Below, one piece after another: positions 17,443-25,261 of a DNA stretch of 64,000 nt. This DNA is from Phycisphaerales bacterium (GTDB taxonomy: Bacteria; Planctomycetota; Phycisphaerae; Phycisphaerales; UBA1924). Below the pieces are notes generated by a model. That model did no database searches and had not been told where the DNA came from. It saw nothing but the letters and a program-made list of their open reading frames with translations. The DNA lies in contig JALUWX010000020.1 in assembly GCA_027019265.1 (NCBI GenBank), positions 1 to 64,000 of the forward strand, written 5' to 3'. Numbering within the stretch: the first letter of the stretch is position 1; every line of letters begins with the position of its first letter. The position numbers and the translations under genes were made by a program.

Positions 17443-17682
17443 ATGCCCGTTGATCGCTGTATCTGTCACGACACCACCTTCGCCGCGATGCGCCCGTTCA
17501 TCATCGAGCTGCGCGAGCGTGGTCACGACGACGACACCATCTTCGATTGGCTCCGGTCCCAGACCGGGTGCACCAGCGGGTGCGGGCTCTGCGAGCCCTA
17601 CGTGAAGCTGTGCATCAAAACAGGAAGGACGCGTTTCGCGCCCATCCCATCGGGAACGACCACTCAGAAATCGCGCCCATGA
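17443..17682 (+). CDS. BFD-like [2Fe-2S]-binding protein
   Basis: The 79-residue protein matches the BFD (bacterioferritin-associated ferredoxin-like) [2Fe-2S] domain: CICH at residues 6-9 and CTSGCGLCEPY at residues 43-53 supply the cysteines. Such proteins pass electrons or are subunits of larger redox enzymes. It follows the riboswitch-controlled gene by 56 bases; a small hairpin (CCGTCG near 17410 and CGACGG near 17433) lies between them, so it may be part of the B12 unit. It has no clear ribosome binding site. Its 3' end overlaps the convergent pseudopilin gene by 19 bases. Confidence 0.75.
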   Translation: MPVDRCICHDTTFAAMRPFIIELRERGHDDDTIFDWLRSQTGCTSGCGLCEPYVKLCIKTGRTRFAPIPSGTTTQKSRP

Positions 17683-18488
17683 ACGCCGTCCTTGGTCCCG
17701 TGGAGCTTCTGGGTCGGGACACTGTTCGTGTACATCACCGGTTCGCTCGCGTCGAGCGGGTTCATCGCCGCACCGTGCCCGTCACCGAAGAACATCGGGG
17801 TCGGCGCATCGAGCAGCCCATCGACCCGTTCGGGTGTATTCCGACCCACAAGGTACGAAAGGTCATCGTCCCACAGCATCACCTTGTCGGATGCGTACCG
17901 CACCTCGTGCGCCCGGACCCCGCGCAGGAGCTGGGGCTCGTCCCCGTGGTCCTCGCCGTCGAAGTGTCGCGGATCCGCAACAAAGCTGTTCGAGTACACG
18001 ATCGAGATCACGTCCTGGACACGATCCTCTTGGTCGAAACCGAAGTCATCGAGCTCCGGGAGCGCCTCGTCCTTCCTCGGAGAGATCCACGTCTCCCAGT
18101 GCTCCGGCCAATCATCGAGCGGGGTCACCATAGCCGGCCACATCCATCGGTGCTCGAAGTAATCCGTCGTCGCGATCACGATCCCCCTCGGGTACCACGG
18201 GATGATGACCTCGTCCCCCCTGGGCTCGTAGCTCGGACCCAGATCGAGCCCCGCCGGGATCTCCCCCAGATCCTGCTGCGGGTACTTCCCGTGATCCGCT
18301 TCGTACCCGACGAACTGGGTCCCCACACTCCGCACGTTGCTCAGCGCCACCGTCTGGTACGCGCTCGCCCGCGCCTTCCCCAGCGCCGGGAGGATGATCG
18401 CGATCAGGATCCCCACCACCCCGATCACCACCAACAGCTCGATCAGCGAGAACCCACCCCGGATCCGATTTCTTTCGACCACACTCAC
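17664..18488 (-). CDS. Pseudopilin-like protein with prepilin N-terminal leader
   Basis: The 274-residue protein has a prepilin leader ending in GG-FSLIELLVVIGVVGILIAIILPALGKAR, with Glu at position 5 of the mature protein as needed for assembly. The rest is exported and ends in TKDGVHGRDF, closely matching the tail of the other pseudopilin at 3122-4204. I chose the GTG at 18488, which overlaps the upstream stop as GTGA and has GGAGG seven bases before it. The longer frame to 18566 overlaps the upstream gene. It is cotranscribed with the gene at 18485-19309. Confidence 0.78.
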   Translation of the reverse strand: MSVVERNRIRGGFSLIELLVVIGVVGILIAIILPALGKARASAYQTVALSNVRSVGTQFVGYEADHGKYPQQDLGEIPAGLDLGPSYEPRGDEVIIPWYPRGIVIATTDYFEHRWMWPAMVTPLDDWPEHWETWISPRKDEALPELDDFGFDQEDRVQDVISIVYSNSFVADPRHFDGEDHGDEPQLLRGVRAHEVRYASDKVMLWDDDLSYLVGRNTPERVDGLLDAPTPMFFGDGHGAAMNPLDASEPVMYTNSVPTQKLHGTKDGVHGRDF

Positions 18489-19309
18489 GGCGACACCTCC
18501 TCCGTCACGATCGTCCGGATCATCCGATACGAAGCGGGCTGCCATTTCCTCACATCCCGGTTCCACGTCAGCACAATCGAGAACACCGATTCATGCTCCT
18601 CACCCTTGGGCTTCAACGGGACACGCACCTCGACGGCCGTCGGATCACTCGAGTCCGGAGCATCGGGGAAGAGCGACTTGGGCTGCATCTCCATCACGTT
18701 CTGATTCACGCTCCGCCCGTTCCCCTCGGCGCGTTCATCCTCGTCCTGGGTCACTTCCATCCGCGCCCCCCTCTGCTGCGCGACATACTTCCGCACGCTG
18801 ATCCGGGTCAGATCGATCGCCGCGTCCTTGAACATCCGGACGAGATTCGAGAACACCGGATCGTCCGTATCCAGCTCCCCCGGGAGCTTGCCGCCCATCG
18901 CTTCGATCGCTTCGAGGAACGCGCTCCGATCCCCCCCGACGATCGGGACAATGGTCGATGTGACGGCCGAAGCGATCTGCGCCGAGTTCACCCCCTCGAT
19001 CCCGATCGATCCGAGGTTCATCGATCCCAGCACACGCTGCGCCTGCGCCCCCACTTCCTCGCTCAGCACATCCCCCGCCGCTTCGAGCTTCGAAGCGGAC
19101 CCCGTCTTCGTGTAATCAGGCTCCACCAGATTACCGTCATCATCCACACTCGACCCCACGACACGATGCTCGACCACGCCCTTCTGCTCGGGTTTGGAGG
19201 TCCCCAGAATGGTGTACGCACCGAACCCCAACCCAGCGACGGCAAACACAACCGCGACCACAAGCTTGGGATCCACGCTCCCCGAACGCACTCGATGAAA
19301 GCTCAGCAT
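18485..19309 (-). CDS. Single-pass membrane-anchored protein of unknown function
   Basis: The 274-residue protein has one N-terminal membrane helix (LVVAVVFAVAGLGFGAYTIL) after a short basic start, then a soluble part that should face the periplasm. The C-terminal third (AVEVRVPLKPKG, SIVLTWNRDVRKWQPASYRM) looks like a beta domain. I do not recognise a family. GGAG lies seven bases before the ATG at 19309. Its overlap with the pseudopilin gene suggests a shared role in a secretion or pilus-like system. Confidence 0.6.
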   Translation of the reverse strand: MLSFHRVRSGSVDPKLVVAVVFAVAGLGFGAYTILGTSKPEQKGVVEHRVVGSSVDDDGNLVEPDYTKTGSASKLEAAGDVLSEEVGAQAQRVLGSMNLGSIGIEGVNSAQIASAVTSTIVPIVGGDRSAFLEAIEAMGGKLPGELDTDDPVFSNLVRMFKDAAIDLTRISVRKYVAQQRGARMEVTQDEDERAEGNGRSVNQNVMEMQPKSLFPDAPDSSDPTAVEVRVPLKPKGEEHESVFSIVLTWNRDVRKWQPASYRMIRTIVTEEVSP

Positions 19310-19408
19310 GATGTGACTCCTGTGCTGTTGATTCCCACACACCGATGCGCACCGACCCCCATCCAGTCAGACTTTCGAACTTTCCCGATCACGACTACCC
19401 TCATCGTG

Positions 19409-20140
19409 ATGAACGACACAATCACAACCATGCACGCGCACCGCTCGATCCGTCAGTACGGACCCGATCCGATCCCCCGGGAACACATCGAGATCGCTGT
19501 CCGCGCGGGACAATCGGCGGCGACATCGTCGGCCGTCCAGGCGTACACCGCCATCCATGTCACGGACCCAGACAAGCTGAGCGAACTCGCCGAACTCGCC
19601 GGACCCCAGGAGAAAGTCGAGAAATGCGGCGCGTTCTTCGTCGTCTGCGCCGACACCCGACGCCACCGACTCATGTGCGAACGCGCGAACCTCCCCTACG
19701 AATCCACCCTCGAGCGGTTCCTCGTCGGGGTCATCGACGCAACCCTCTTCGCCCAGAACATGACCCTCGCGCTCGAATCCATGGGCTACGGGACCTGCTA
19801 CATCGGAGGACTCCGCAACGACCTCGAACGGGTTGACCGGATCCTCGACCTCCCCGAGGGGATCTACCCCCTCTACGGGCTCTGCGCCGGGACCAAAGCC
19901 CAGCACCCGATCGCGCGCCCAAGGCTCCCGATCGAATCGATCCTCCACACGAACGGGTACCCCAGCGACGAGGACACGATGAACGCCGTCGGTTCCTACG
20001 ACGAAACCTACGCGCAGTATCTCGAAGACCGGGGCGCCCCACGCGCGAGCTGGTCCGAAGCGATGGTCTCCAAACTCTCGCGCCGATCGCGCGAAGAACT
20101 CGCCGACTACTTCACACGCAAGGGCGCTTCGCTGACCTGA
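19409..20140 (+). CDS. NfsA-like nitroreductase
   Basis: The 243-residue protein is an FMN-dependent NAD(P)H oxidoreductase of the NfsA type. It shows HRSIRQYGPDPIP at the N-terminus (the phosphate-binding RSIR block), QSAATSSAVQAY, and GYGTCYIGGLRND, followed by LYGLCAGTKAQ. Family members reduce quinones, nitro compounds or flavins; the substrate here is unknown. The ATG at 19409 has TACCCT seven bases upstream and no ribosome binding site. Its stop abuts the stop of the convergent LuxR gene with no base between them. Confidence 0.87.
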   Translation: MNDTITTMHAHRSIRQYGPDPIPREHIEIAVRAGQSAATSSAVQAYTAIHVTDPDKLSELAELAGPQEKVEKCGAFFVVCADTRRHRLMCERANLPYESTLERFLVGVIDATLFAQNMTLALESMGYGTCYIGGLRNDLERVDRILDLPEGIYPLYGLCAGTKAQHPIARPRLPIESILHTNGYPSDEDTMNAVGSYDETYAQYLEDRGAPRASWSEAMVSKLSRRSREELADYFTRKGASLT

Positions 20141-20899
20141 TCACTTCCCTTTGACACGGGACTCGATCAGATCCATCCACTGCTCGCTCGTGAACTCCAC
20201 CAGCCCGCGCTTCACCGCATCAGCGACAAGCTCCGCGCGGGATCCGAAGTTCAGCTTCTTGTAGATGTTCTCGATGTGTCTCCCGATCGTCTTGTCCGAA
20301 CGGAACAGCAGACTCGCGATATCCCCCATCGTCATCCCCACCGCGAGGTAGTAGTAGACCTCGAGCTCACGATCCGAGAGCGTATCCAAATCACCCATGT
20401 CCCCCGACTCCACAAACCGAACGGGCGCCGTCAGCAACCCGTGCTCATCGATGGGATCCGTGAGTTTGTTGATGACGACGAAATACCCATCGCATCCAAA
20501 CGCCTCGTGATCGAGCGCCCACACCCGAGTCAGCTGACGGACCCCGAGCCACAACTGCTCATAGGCCACCACCTTGTGCTCCTCGAGCGCCGGACGCATC
20601 AACTCCATCCGTTCCTTCGCCATCTCGATCGGCATGAAATCTTCCATGACCGAACCGACCATCTGTGCCGGGCTCTCCCGACCACACTGACGCGCATAGA
20701 GCGCGTTGCACCACAACAGCTTGAAGCTCTCATCCCGCGCAAGCGCCGACACCCCGGGGGTCCCGTCGAGCGGCGCGAACCGCGCTGGAGACATCGTTTC
20801 TCGGAGCCGAACCCGGGCCGTGCTGTCTCCGGACCCACCCCGCCCATCATCCTCGGTGAATGTCAGTCCCACATAGTCCACATGGGGAAGATACCCCAT
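20141..20899 (-). CDS. LuxR-type regulator with PAS-like sensor domain (paralogue A)
   Basis: The 252-residue protein joins an N-terminal PAS-like region (VSALARDESFKLLWCNALYAR, QLWLGVRQLTRVW) to a C-terminal LuxR/FixJ DNA-binding domain (LSDRELEVYYYLAVGMTMGDIASLLFRSDKTIGRHIENIYKKL). It closely resembles the gene at 21695-22408 in domain order and motifs, so the two arose by duplication. No receiver aspartate or autoinducer pocket is evident. I chose the ATG at 20899, which aligns with its paralogue; the GTG at 20926 lies inside the inverted repeat upstream. The ligand and targets are unknown. Confidence 0.8.
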   Translation of the reverse strand: MGYLPHVDYVGLTFTEDDGRGGSGDSTARVRLRETMSPARFAPLDGTPGVSALARDESFKLLWCNALYARQCGRESPAQMVGSVMEDFMPIEMAKERMELMRPALEEHKVVAYEQLWLGVRQLTRVWALDHEAFGCDGYFVVINKLTDPIDEHGLLTAPVRFVESGDMGDLDTLSDRELEVYYYLAVGMTMGDIASLLFRSDKTIGRHIENIYKKLNFGSRAELVADAVKRGLVEFTSEQWMDLIESRVKGK

Positions 20900-20919
20900 C
20901 CCGAGCGTGTCCGATACCA

Positions 20920-20973
20920 AAACCACAAAAATTGAGTTGGCCTACGCAACATACCCCCCAATTTTAGTGGTTT
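20920..20973. promoter_or_regulatory. Long A+T-rich inverted repeat upstream of LuxR paralogue A
   Basis: AAACCACAAAAATTG at 20920-20934 and CAATTTTAGTGGTTT at 20959-20973 are 15-base inverted arms with one mismatch, separated by 24 bases that contain a second small repeat (GTTG and CAAC). It lies between the stop of the sulfotransferase gene and the start of the regulator. It could be an operator, a 5' leader stem or a terminator; the tail on the minus strand is not a clean T tract. Confidence 0.55.
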
Positions 20974-20988
20974 GAAGCCCGGAGCTAC

Positions 20989-21663
20989 TCAAACCGCTGG
21001 CACAAAGCCCGGCGCAAAGTACCCCGAAAGCGCCTCCGGGATCGCTTCCCGAGCGATCCGATCCCCGAAGTCAGCACGGAACCCGTCCCGATCCTTCTCG
21101 TACTTCGAGCTCAGCATTTTCCGGTTCATGTACTGGTCTTCGCGCTTCCGACCCTCGTTCGCACGCTCCACGATCGAGTCGCGCGTCACCCGCGCCGACA
21201 CCTCATCCAGACGCGCCCGATCCAGGGACTCCCCGAAGAAATCACAGATGATCTCGAACTGCGAACCCAGATCCGATCGGCACGACTCGTACCGGATCAC
21301 CGACCTCGCAACCCCGTTCGGGCCCAGGTACTTCGTGTAGTGCGCCCGGAGCTCCCGCGCGATCTCATCGACCGTGCGCTCGTTGAACTTTGAACGCTCC
21401 GCTTTCAGGTACGAATAGATCACGTCCTCCGGATCCCTGTACAGGTACAGCACGTTGTCGTGTGAAACGCTCAGATCCGAATCGTGATCGTGGAACCACA
21501 TCCAATCGTCGCGGGATGAATCCAGAAACGTCACCCGCCCCTCGCGCAGGCGTGGTCGATCGAAATACAGCTCCATGACACAGTTGAGCCAGTGCGCTCC
21601 CGATCTCGGGTAGCTCACGAATAAGGGGTACTGCGCCATCCGTGGATCATGGTCGTTGCTCAT
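20989..21663 (-). CDS. Sulfotransferase-like protein
   Basis: The 224-residue protein has the PAPS-dependent sulfotransferase pattern: FVSYPRSGAHWLN near the N-terminus (5' phosphosulfate loop, normally YPKSGTTW), a VLYLYRDPEDVIYSYLK block (3' phosphate-binding region), and a basic YMNRKMLSSKYEKDRDGFRADFG segment. It should sulfate an unknown acceptor, perhaps a glycan. The ATG at 21663 places the loop close to the N-terminus. The frame extends into the upstream regulator gene, but that part is not needed. It sits between two paralogous LuxR-type regulators. Confidence 0.8.
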   Translation of the reverse strand: MSNDHDPRMAQYPLFVSYPRSGAHWLNCVMELYFDRPRLREGRVTFLDSSRDDWMWFHDHDSDLSVSHDNVLYLYRDPEDVIYSYLKAERSKFNERTVDEIARELRAHYTKYLGPNGVARSVIRYESCRSDLGSQFEIICDFFGESLDRARLDEVSARVTRDSIVERANEGRKREDQYMNRKMLSSKYEKDRDGFRADFGDRIAREAIPEALSGYFAPGFVPAV

Positions 21664-21694
21664 CGCCACATCGTAGCGACACCCCCCGCCCCGC

Positions 21695-22408
21695 TCAGTC
21701 CTGCTTCCCATCGTTCGGGTCCACGACCTTCGACCATTCCCCGCTCGAGAAGGTCACGAGCCCGGACTCCACCGCGTCGTGGACCAACGCCGCCCGGTTC
21801 GTGTACCCCATCTTCTTGTAGATGCTCTCCACGTGGTGCCCCACCGTCTTCTCCGATCGGTAGATCGCGCTCGCAACATCCGACACCGACAACCCCCCGG
21901 CCAGGTAGTACATCACCTCAAGCTCACGAGGCGACAGCACCCCGAACTTCCCCAGATCGTGAGATTGGACAAACACCACTTCCCCCAGATCCTCCCTCGG
22001 GGTCCCCGTCATCCTCATGATCAGAATGAAATACCCCTCGTGACCGAAGTACTCCGGATCCAGAGGCCACACCCTCGTCAACCATCGCGCCCCGAGCCAG
22101 ATCTGCTGGTGCGCATGCATCGAGCCGTCCTCGAGCACATGACGCATCAGCGACATGCGCTCCTTCGCTTGCTCTTCCGTCATCGTCGCGCTCAGCAACG
22201 TCCCCTGGAGCGCCTCCGGGGTCGATCCCATGTTCCGCGCATACGCCTCGTTGCACCACACCTGACGCAACTCCCGATCCCGAGCGACAGCACACACATC
22301 AGGGTCGTCCACGATCGGCGCGATCGAAGCCGGCGACATCGTCGTCCGGAGCGTCATCGGGGTTTCAGCAGCGCTGCACATCAGTGCGATCCTCACGTAG
22401 CGCCCCAT
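21695..22408 (-). CDS. LuxR-type regulator with PAS-like sensor domain (paralogue B)
   Basis: The 237-residue protein has the same plan as the gene at 20141-20899: TTMSPASIAPI, then VCAVARDRELRQVWCNEAYAR and QIWLGARWLTRVWPLD in the PAS-like part, and a C-terminal LuxR domain (LSPRELEVMYYLAGGLSVSDVASAIYRSEKTVGHHVESIYKKMG). The ATG at 22408 is preferred to a TTG two codons earlier. The sulfotransferase gene follows 31 bases after its stop, so they may be cotranscribed. Ligand and target genes cannot be told from sequence. Confidence 0.8.
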   Translation of the reverse strand: MGRYVRIALMCSAAETPMTLRTTMSPASIAPIVDDPDVCAVARDRELRQVWCNEAYARNMGSTPEALQGTLLSATMTEEQAKERMSLMRHVLEDGSMHAHQQIWLGARWLTRVWPLDPEYFGHEGYFILIMRMTGTPREDLGEVVFVQSHDLGKFGVLSPRELEVMYYLAGGLSVSDVASAIYRSEKTVGHHVESIYKKMGYTNRAALVHDAVESGLVTFSSGEWSKVVDPNDGKQD

Positions 22409-22564
22409 GATCAAGGCACTGAATCTTCAGCCCCACATCGACCCAATGGGGCAAACTCCCCCCCCCCACAGAACCCAGTTTCCACGAAATCCGGAATGAT
22501 CCCACACCTGTTTAGGGGGCTATTTTCATGCAAACGCCCCGATTTCACGCCCGTATCGTCCACG

Positions 22565-23173
22565 ATGACGATCATCGGGTTCTCCGACATCCACCGTGAC
22601 CTCGCCGCCGTCGATCACATCGCGCGGGTAGCGCATGAGCGATCCGCCACCCTCCTCGTGGGGGCCGGCGACTTCGGAACCTGCCGACAAGGGCTCCAAC
22701 CCGTCATCGACGCCCTCGTACAGATCAACCTCCCCACCGTCCTCGTCCACGGCAACGCCGAGTCCCCAGACGAACTCAAATCGGCGGCCGCCCCCTACCC
22801 CCACCTCCACTGCCTCCACGGCGAATCCATCGAACTGAACGGGCTCACCATCGTCGGCGTCGGCGGCGCGATCCCCGAAACCCCCTTCGGCGACTGGAGC
22901 GTGGACCACGCCGAGCACGACGCGCAGCAATGGCTCGACCCCTTCGAGAGCGCGGACATCCTCGTCACCCACTCCCCTCCCCATGGTCATTGCGATATCG
23001 ACTCAAGCGGCAACCGCTTCGGATCCAGCGCCATCCTCGACTGGATCCAGCGCCGACAACCCAAAGTTGCGCTGTGCGGACACATCCATGCGTCATGGGG
23101 CGCGACCAGCACGATCGGCGCCACCAAAGTCATGAACCTCGGACCCACCCCGAACCCGATCCCGATCGACTGA
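22565..23173 (+). CDS. Calcineurin-like metallophosphoesterase (YfcE/Icc-like)
   Basis: The 202-residue protein carries the metal-binding motifs of the family: GFSDIHRDL near residue 5, GAGDFG near residue 34, VHGNAES near residue 60, VTHSPPHGHCD in the second half and CGHIHASWG near residue 175. The second motif has GAGD where GDxxD is more common. It probably hydrolyses phosphodiester or phosphomonoester bonds; the substrate is unknown. TATCGT lies five bases before the ATG without a ribosome binding site. The long frame upstream overlaps the LuxR gene and is a shadow. Confidence 0.85.
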   Translation: MTIIGFSDIHRDLAAVDHIARVAHERSATLLVGAGDFGTCRQGLQPVIDALVQINLPTVLVHGNAESPDELKSAAAPYPHLHCLHGESIELNGLTIVGVGGAIPETPFGDWSVDHAEHDAQQWLDPFESADILVTHSPPHGHCDIDSSGNRFGSSAILDWIQRRQPKVALCGHIHASWGATSTIGATKVMNLGPTPNPIPID

Positions 23174-23174
23174 C

Positions 23175-24119
23175 TCAGTCGCGCACAACCCAGATCAACC
23201 GCCGACCCTCGTAGTCGAGCGTGATCCGATCCCCATCGAACAACCCGGAACCGACGGCCCCCCTCAGATCCTCGATCGGAGGCCCACCCCCCGGGCTCGT
23301 CGAAAACACAATCTCCGCCTCGTCCAGGTCCAAGCCACCCATCGACGATGCGCTGATCGGCGCGCTCCGGATCTCGAACGGCACCCCGTCGATCCCCTGC
23401 GCCATCCCCACCATGCGCTGCGCGGGATCATCGAGCCCCACAAGCCCGATCTCCTGCGCGGCCTCGAACTCCAGCTGAAGCGCCGGGGTCGCGCCAAGGT
23501 CGAGCAGGTAGTTCCCTTCGACCGGGTCGAGGTCCTCCCCCATCCCCATCGCGGTAATCGAGCCCGAGAAGTACGGGAACCCGGACTCCATCTCCATCTC
23601 AAGCACCCGCGCCCCCTCGGGGATCTCGTACCCCTCGCGCTCCTCAAGAACCAGCTCCGATTCGCCGTAGTCGATCGTCGTCATGAAACGCTGAATCAAC
23701 GAAGCCCCGAGGAACCCCGCGATCTCCTTCCCGTTGAAATCGGGGAGCTGCGCTTCGTCCGGGAGCACCGTGACCATCGGATCGACGAACTCCAGCTCCT
23801 CCCCATCCACCCCGATCCCGACGCGCACATCCGACGCGCTGTGGACCTGGAGCGTCCCCGACCCCGCGCCCCCCATCTCCCCCATGGGTTCCGTCTCGAG
23901 CGAACAGGTCCGCGCGACATGCGCGAACACCGTCGTCTGCTGATTCCCCGTATCGAGCACAAACCAGTACGGCCCCTCCCCCTCGATCCACGCTTCCATC
24001 AGCAGATGCCCCGTGCTCGTATCGAGCCCGATCACCACCGGCGAAGCCCCCCCGACCCGCGCCAGCACCCCCACCACCACGAACGCGCACACCAACCACA
24101 TGGACCGAATCCGAGTCAT
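23175..24119 (-). CDS. Secreted retropepsin-like aspartyl protease domain protein
   Basis: The 314-residue protein has a signal peptide (MWLVCAFVVVGVLARVGGASP) and two aspartyl-protease-like halves. The first has FVLDTGNQQTTV with an Asp in the DTG motif near residue 57; the second has LLDLGATPALQL, where DLG replaces DTG. This matches bacterial pepsin/retropepsin-like proteins in which one half is altered, so activity is uncertain. AAGGAGG lies a few bases before the ATG at 24119. It meets the metallophosphoesterase gene tail to tail. Confidence 0.72.
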   Translation of the reverse strand: MTRIRSMWLVCAFVVVGVLARVGGASPVVIGLDTSTGHLLMEAWIEGEGPYWFVLDTGNQQTTVFAHVARTCSLETEPMGEMGGAGSGTLQVHSASDVRVGIGVDGEELEFVDPMVTVLPDEAQLPDFNGKEIAGFLGASLIQRFMTTIDYGESELVLEEREGYEIPEGARVLEMEMESGFPYFSGSITAMGMGEDLDPVEGNYLLDLGATPALQLEFEAAQEIGLVGLDDPAQRMVGMAQGIDGVPFEIRSAPISASSMGGLDLDEAEIVFSTSPGGGPPIEDLRGAVGSGLFDGDRITLDYEGRRLIWVVRD

Positions 24120-24223
24120 CGAGACCTCCTTCGAGCGACGATGATGCGCCGGAAGGGGTGCCCAGTCACCCATTGCGTGAGAAATCGATCATCCGCCCAG
24201 AAACGAGTGCCCTGCCGGGTGCT

Positions 24224-24296
24224 GGGTGCCCTGCTTCATCCCGAAGGGTAAAGCAGGCCTCCCCTCTCTCCCCCTACCACACTCTCCTCAACCGAT
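24224..24296. repeat. REP copy A with a vestige of a second RAYT 3' end
   Basis: Bases 24224-24257 match REP copy B at 33 of 34 positions and form the same hairpin (CCTGCTTTACCC and GGGATGAAGCAGG). Similarity continues for some 35 bases into a minus-strand segment encoding RLRRVW and a stop, against RLRRGW at the end of the RAYT gene. This suggests the decayed end of another transposase copy. A partial head of the repeat (GTGCCCTGC) is also seen at 24208. Confidence 0.75.
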
Positions 24297-24460
24297 CGAC
24301 CAACTGAATTTCGGAGACCATCAGAAATCTGAATCCCCCGGAGACCAGCGTCATCGGCCTTGGCAGATCCAACGGTTCTTGAAAATATCTTGAAAACGAA
24401 CGCGAAAGCATGAGAGAATCGAGCATCCGTTGCCGTGCACAATCAGAGGAGTCCGGATCT

Positions 24461-24679
24461 TTGAGCATCGTAGTTGGAACAATCTGCTCGCTACTCGTGC
24501 TCACCCTCCTCTGGCACCCAGACTTTGCGAGAGATACCTAGAAGATCAACAAAGACCAAAGCAGACTGATTCGAACGAAGACCTGGTTCCAACAAATCAA
24601 ACATGAACCTGATCGCCTCTCGATCATCGTACTGGCAGCCACAACTTTCCTCGGCGGAATCGCAGTCACAATCTTGTAG
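24461..24679 (+). pseudogene. Small two-helix membrane ORF interrupted by an in-frame TAG
   Basis: From the TTG at 24461, with GAGGAG eight bases upstream, 26 codons encode a first membrane helix (IVVGTICSLLVLTLLW) and end in TAG at 24539. The same frame continues for 45 codons, giving a charged loop and a second helix (LSIIVLAATTFLGGIAVTIL), and stops at 24677. Two helices in one frame on either side of a single stop suggest a small membrane protein broken by a nonsense mutation. An ATG at 24410 is another possible start. The region is less G+C-rich than its neighbours and lies between REP copies A and B. Confidence 0.4.
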
Positions 24680-24681
24680 AC

Positions 24682-24715
24682 GGGTGCCCTGCTTTATCCC
24701 GAAGGGTAAAGCAGG
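24682..24715 (+). repeat. REP copy B (3' side of the RAYT gene)
   Basis: The 34-base element starts GGGTGCCCTGCTTTATCC and folds into a stem with CCTGCTTTA and TAAAGCAGG arms around CCCGAAGGG. It lies 15 bases after the stop of the RAYT gene and is inverted relative to copy C. GTAG, the tetranucleotide typical of RAYT-linked REPs, is just upstream at 24676-24679. Confidence 0.85.
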
Positions 24716-24730
24716 TCTCCCCGCCTTCCT

Positions 24731-25240
24731 CTACCACCCCCTCCTCAACCGAACAACCCCTCGTCCACCCGAGTAATCCCGAGCCGACGACCACTCCCAA
24801 TCCTCGGGCCTCCCCACCAACCCCCGCTTCACCGGGTTGGCATGGATGTACCCGATCTTCTCGCGCAGATCATCCTCGCTCCGGATCGTCCGTTCATACC
24901 CACCCCCGCGCTGCCAGAACACCGCTTTCCCCGTCGTCCCGATCAGTTCATAGAGCATCGGATCATCCCGCTCCGTCATCCGCGCGAGCATCCGCCGAGC
25001 GAATCCCTGCTTGAGCCCGCGCATCACACGATTGATTCTGCCGTCGTCTGGGACGACGACAAGGTGCACATGCTCGGGCATCACGACATACGCGATCACA
25101 TCGAACCCAAGCCGCTCGGACTGTGCCGCGATTTCGGAGACGTAGAGATCACGCACCAAGGGATCCGCGAAGAGCGGGAGCCGATTGAAACACGAGTAGG
25201 TCAGAAAGCGGGCGTGGTTCGGTCCTTCAAAGCGTGCCAT
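24731..25240 (-). CDS. REP-associated tyrosine transposase (RAYT)
   Basis: The 169-residue protein is a Y1/HUH-type transposase. The metal-binding pair is His57 and His59 in MPEHVHLVV, and the nucleophile is probably Tyr131 in GYIHANPVKRGLV, all in the standard order. The C-terminus is basic and ends RLRRGW, as in REP-linked transposases. These enzymes nick and rejoin single-stranded REP hairpins and are thought to have spread REPs in genomes. The ORF is intact, so it may be active. The ATG at 25240 fits the family N-terminus. Confidence 0.9.
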   Translation of the reverse strand: MARFEGPNHARFLTYSCFNRLPLFADPLVRDLYVSEIAAQSERLGFDVIAYVVMPEHVHLVVVPDDGRINRVMRGLKQGFARRMLARMTERDDPMLYELIGTTGKAVFWQRGGGYERTIRSEDDLREKIGYIHANPVKRGLVGRPEDWEWSSARDYSGGRGVVRLRRGW

Positions 25241-25261
25241 CCCATCGCCCCCAACCGTCTA

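Noticed and set aside
21779-22564. Metallophosphoesterase frame extending upstream to 21779
   Set aside because: That part is antisense to the LuxR-type gene; the family N-terminus begins at 22565.
24512-24530. TGGCAC...TTTGCG as a second sigma-54 site
   Set aside because: The GG and GC doublets are 12 bases apart, not 10, and the site lies inside an ORF.
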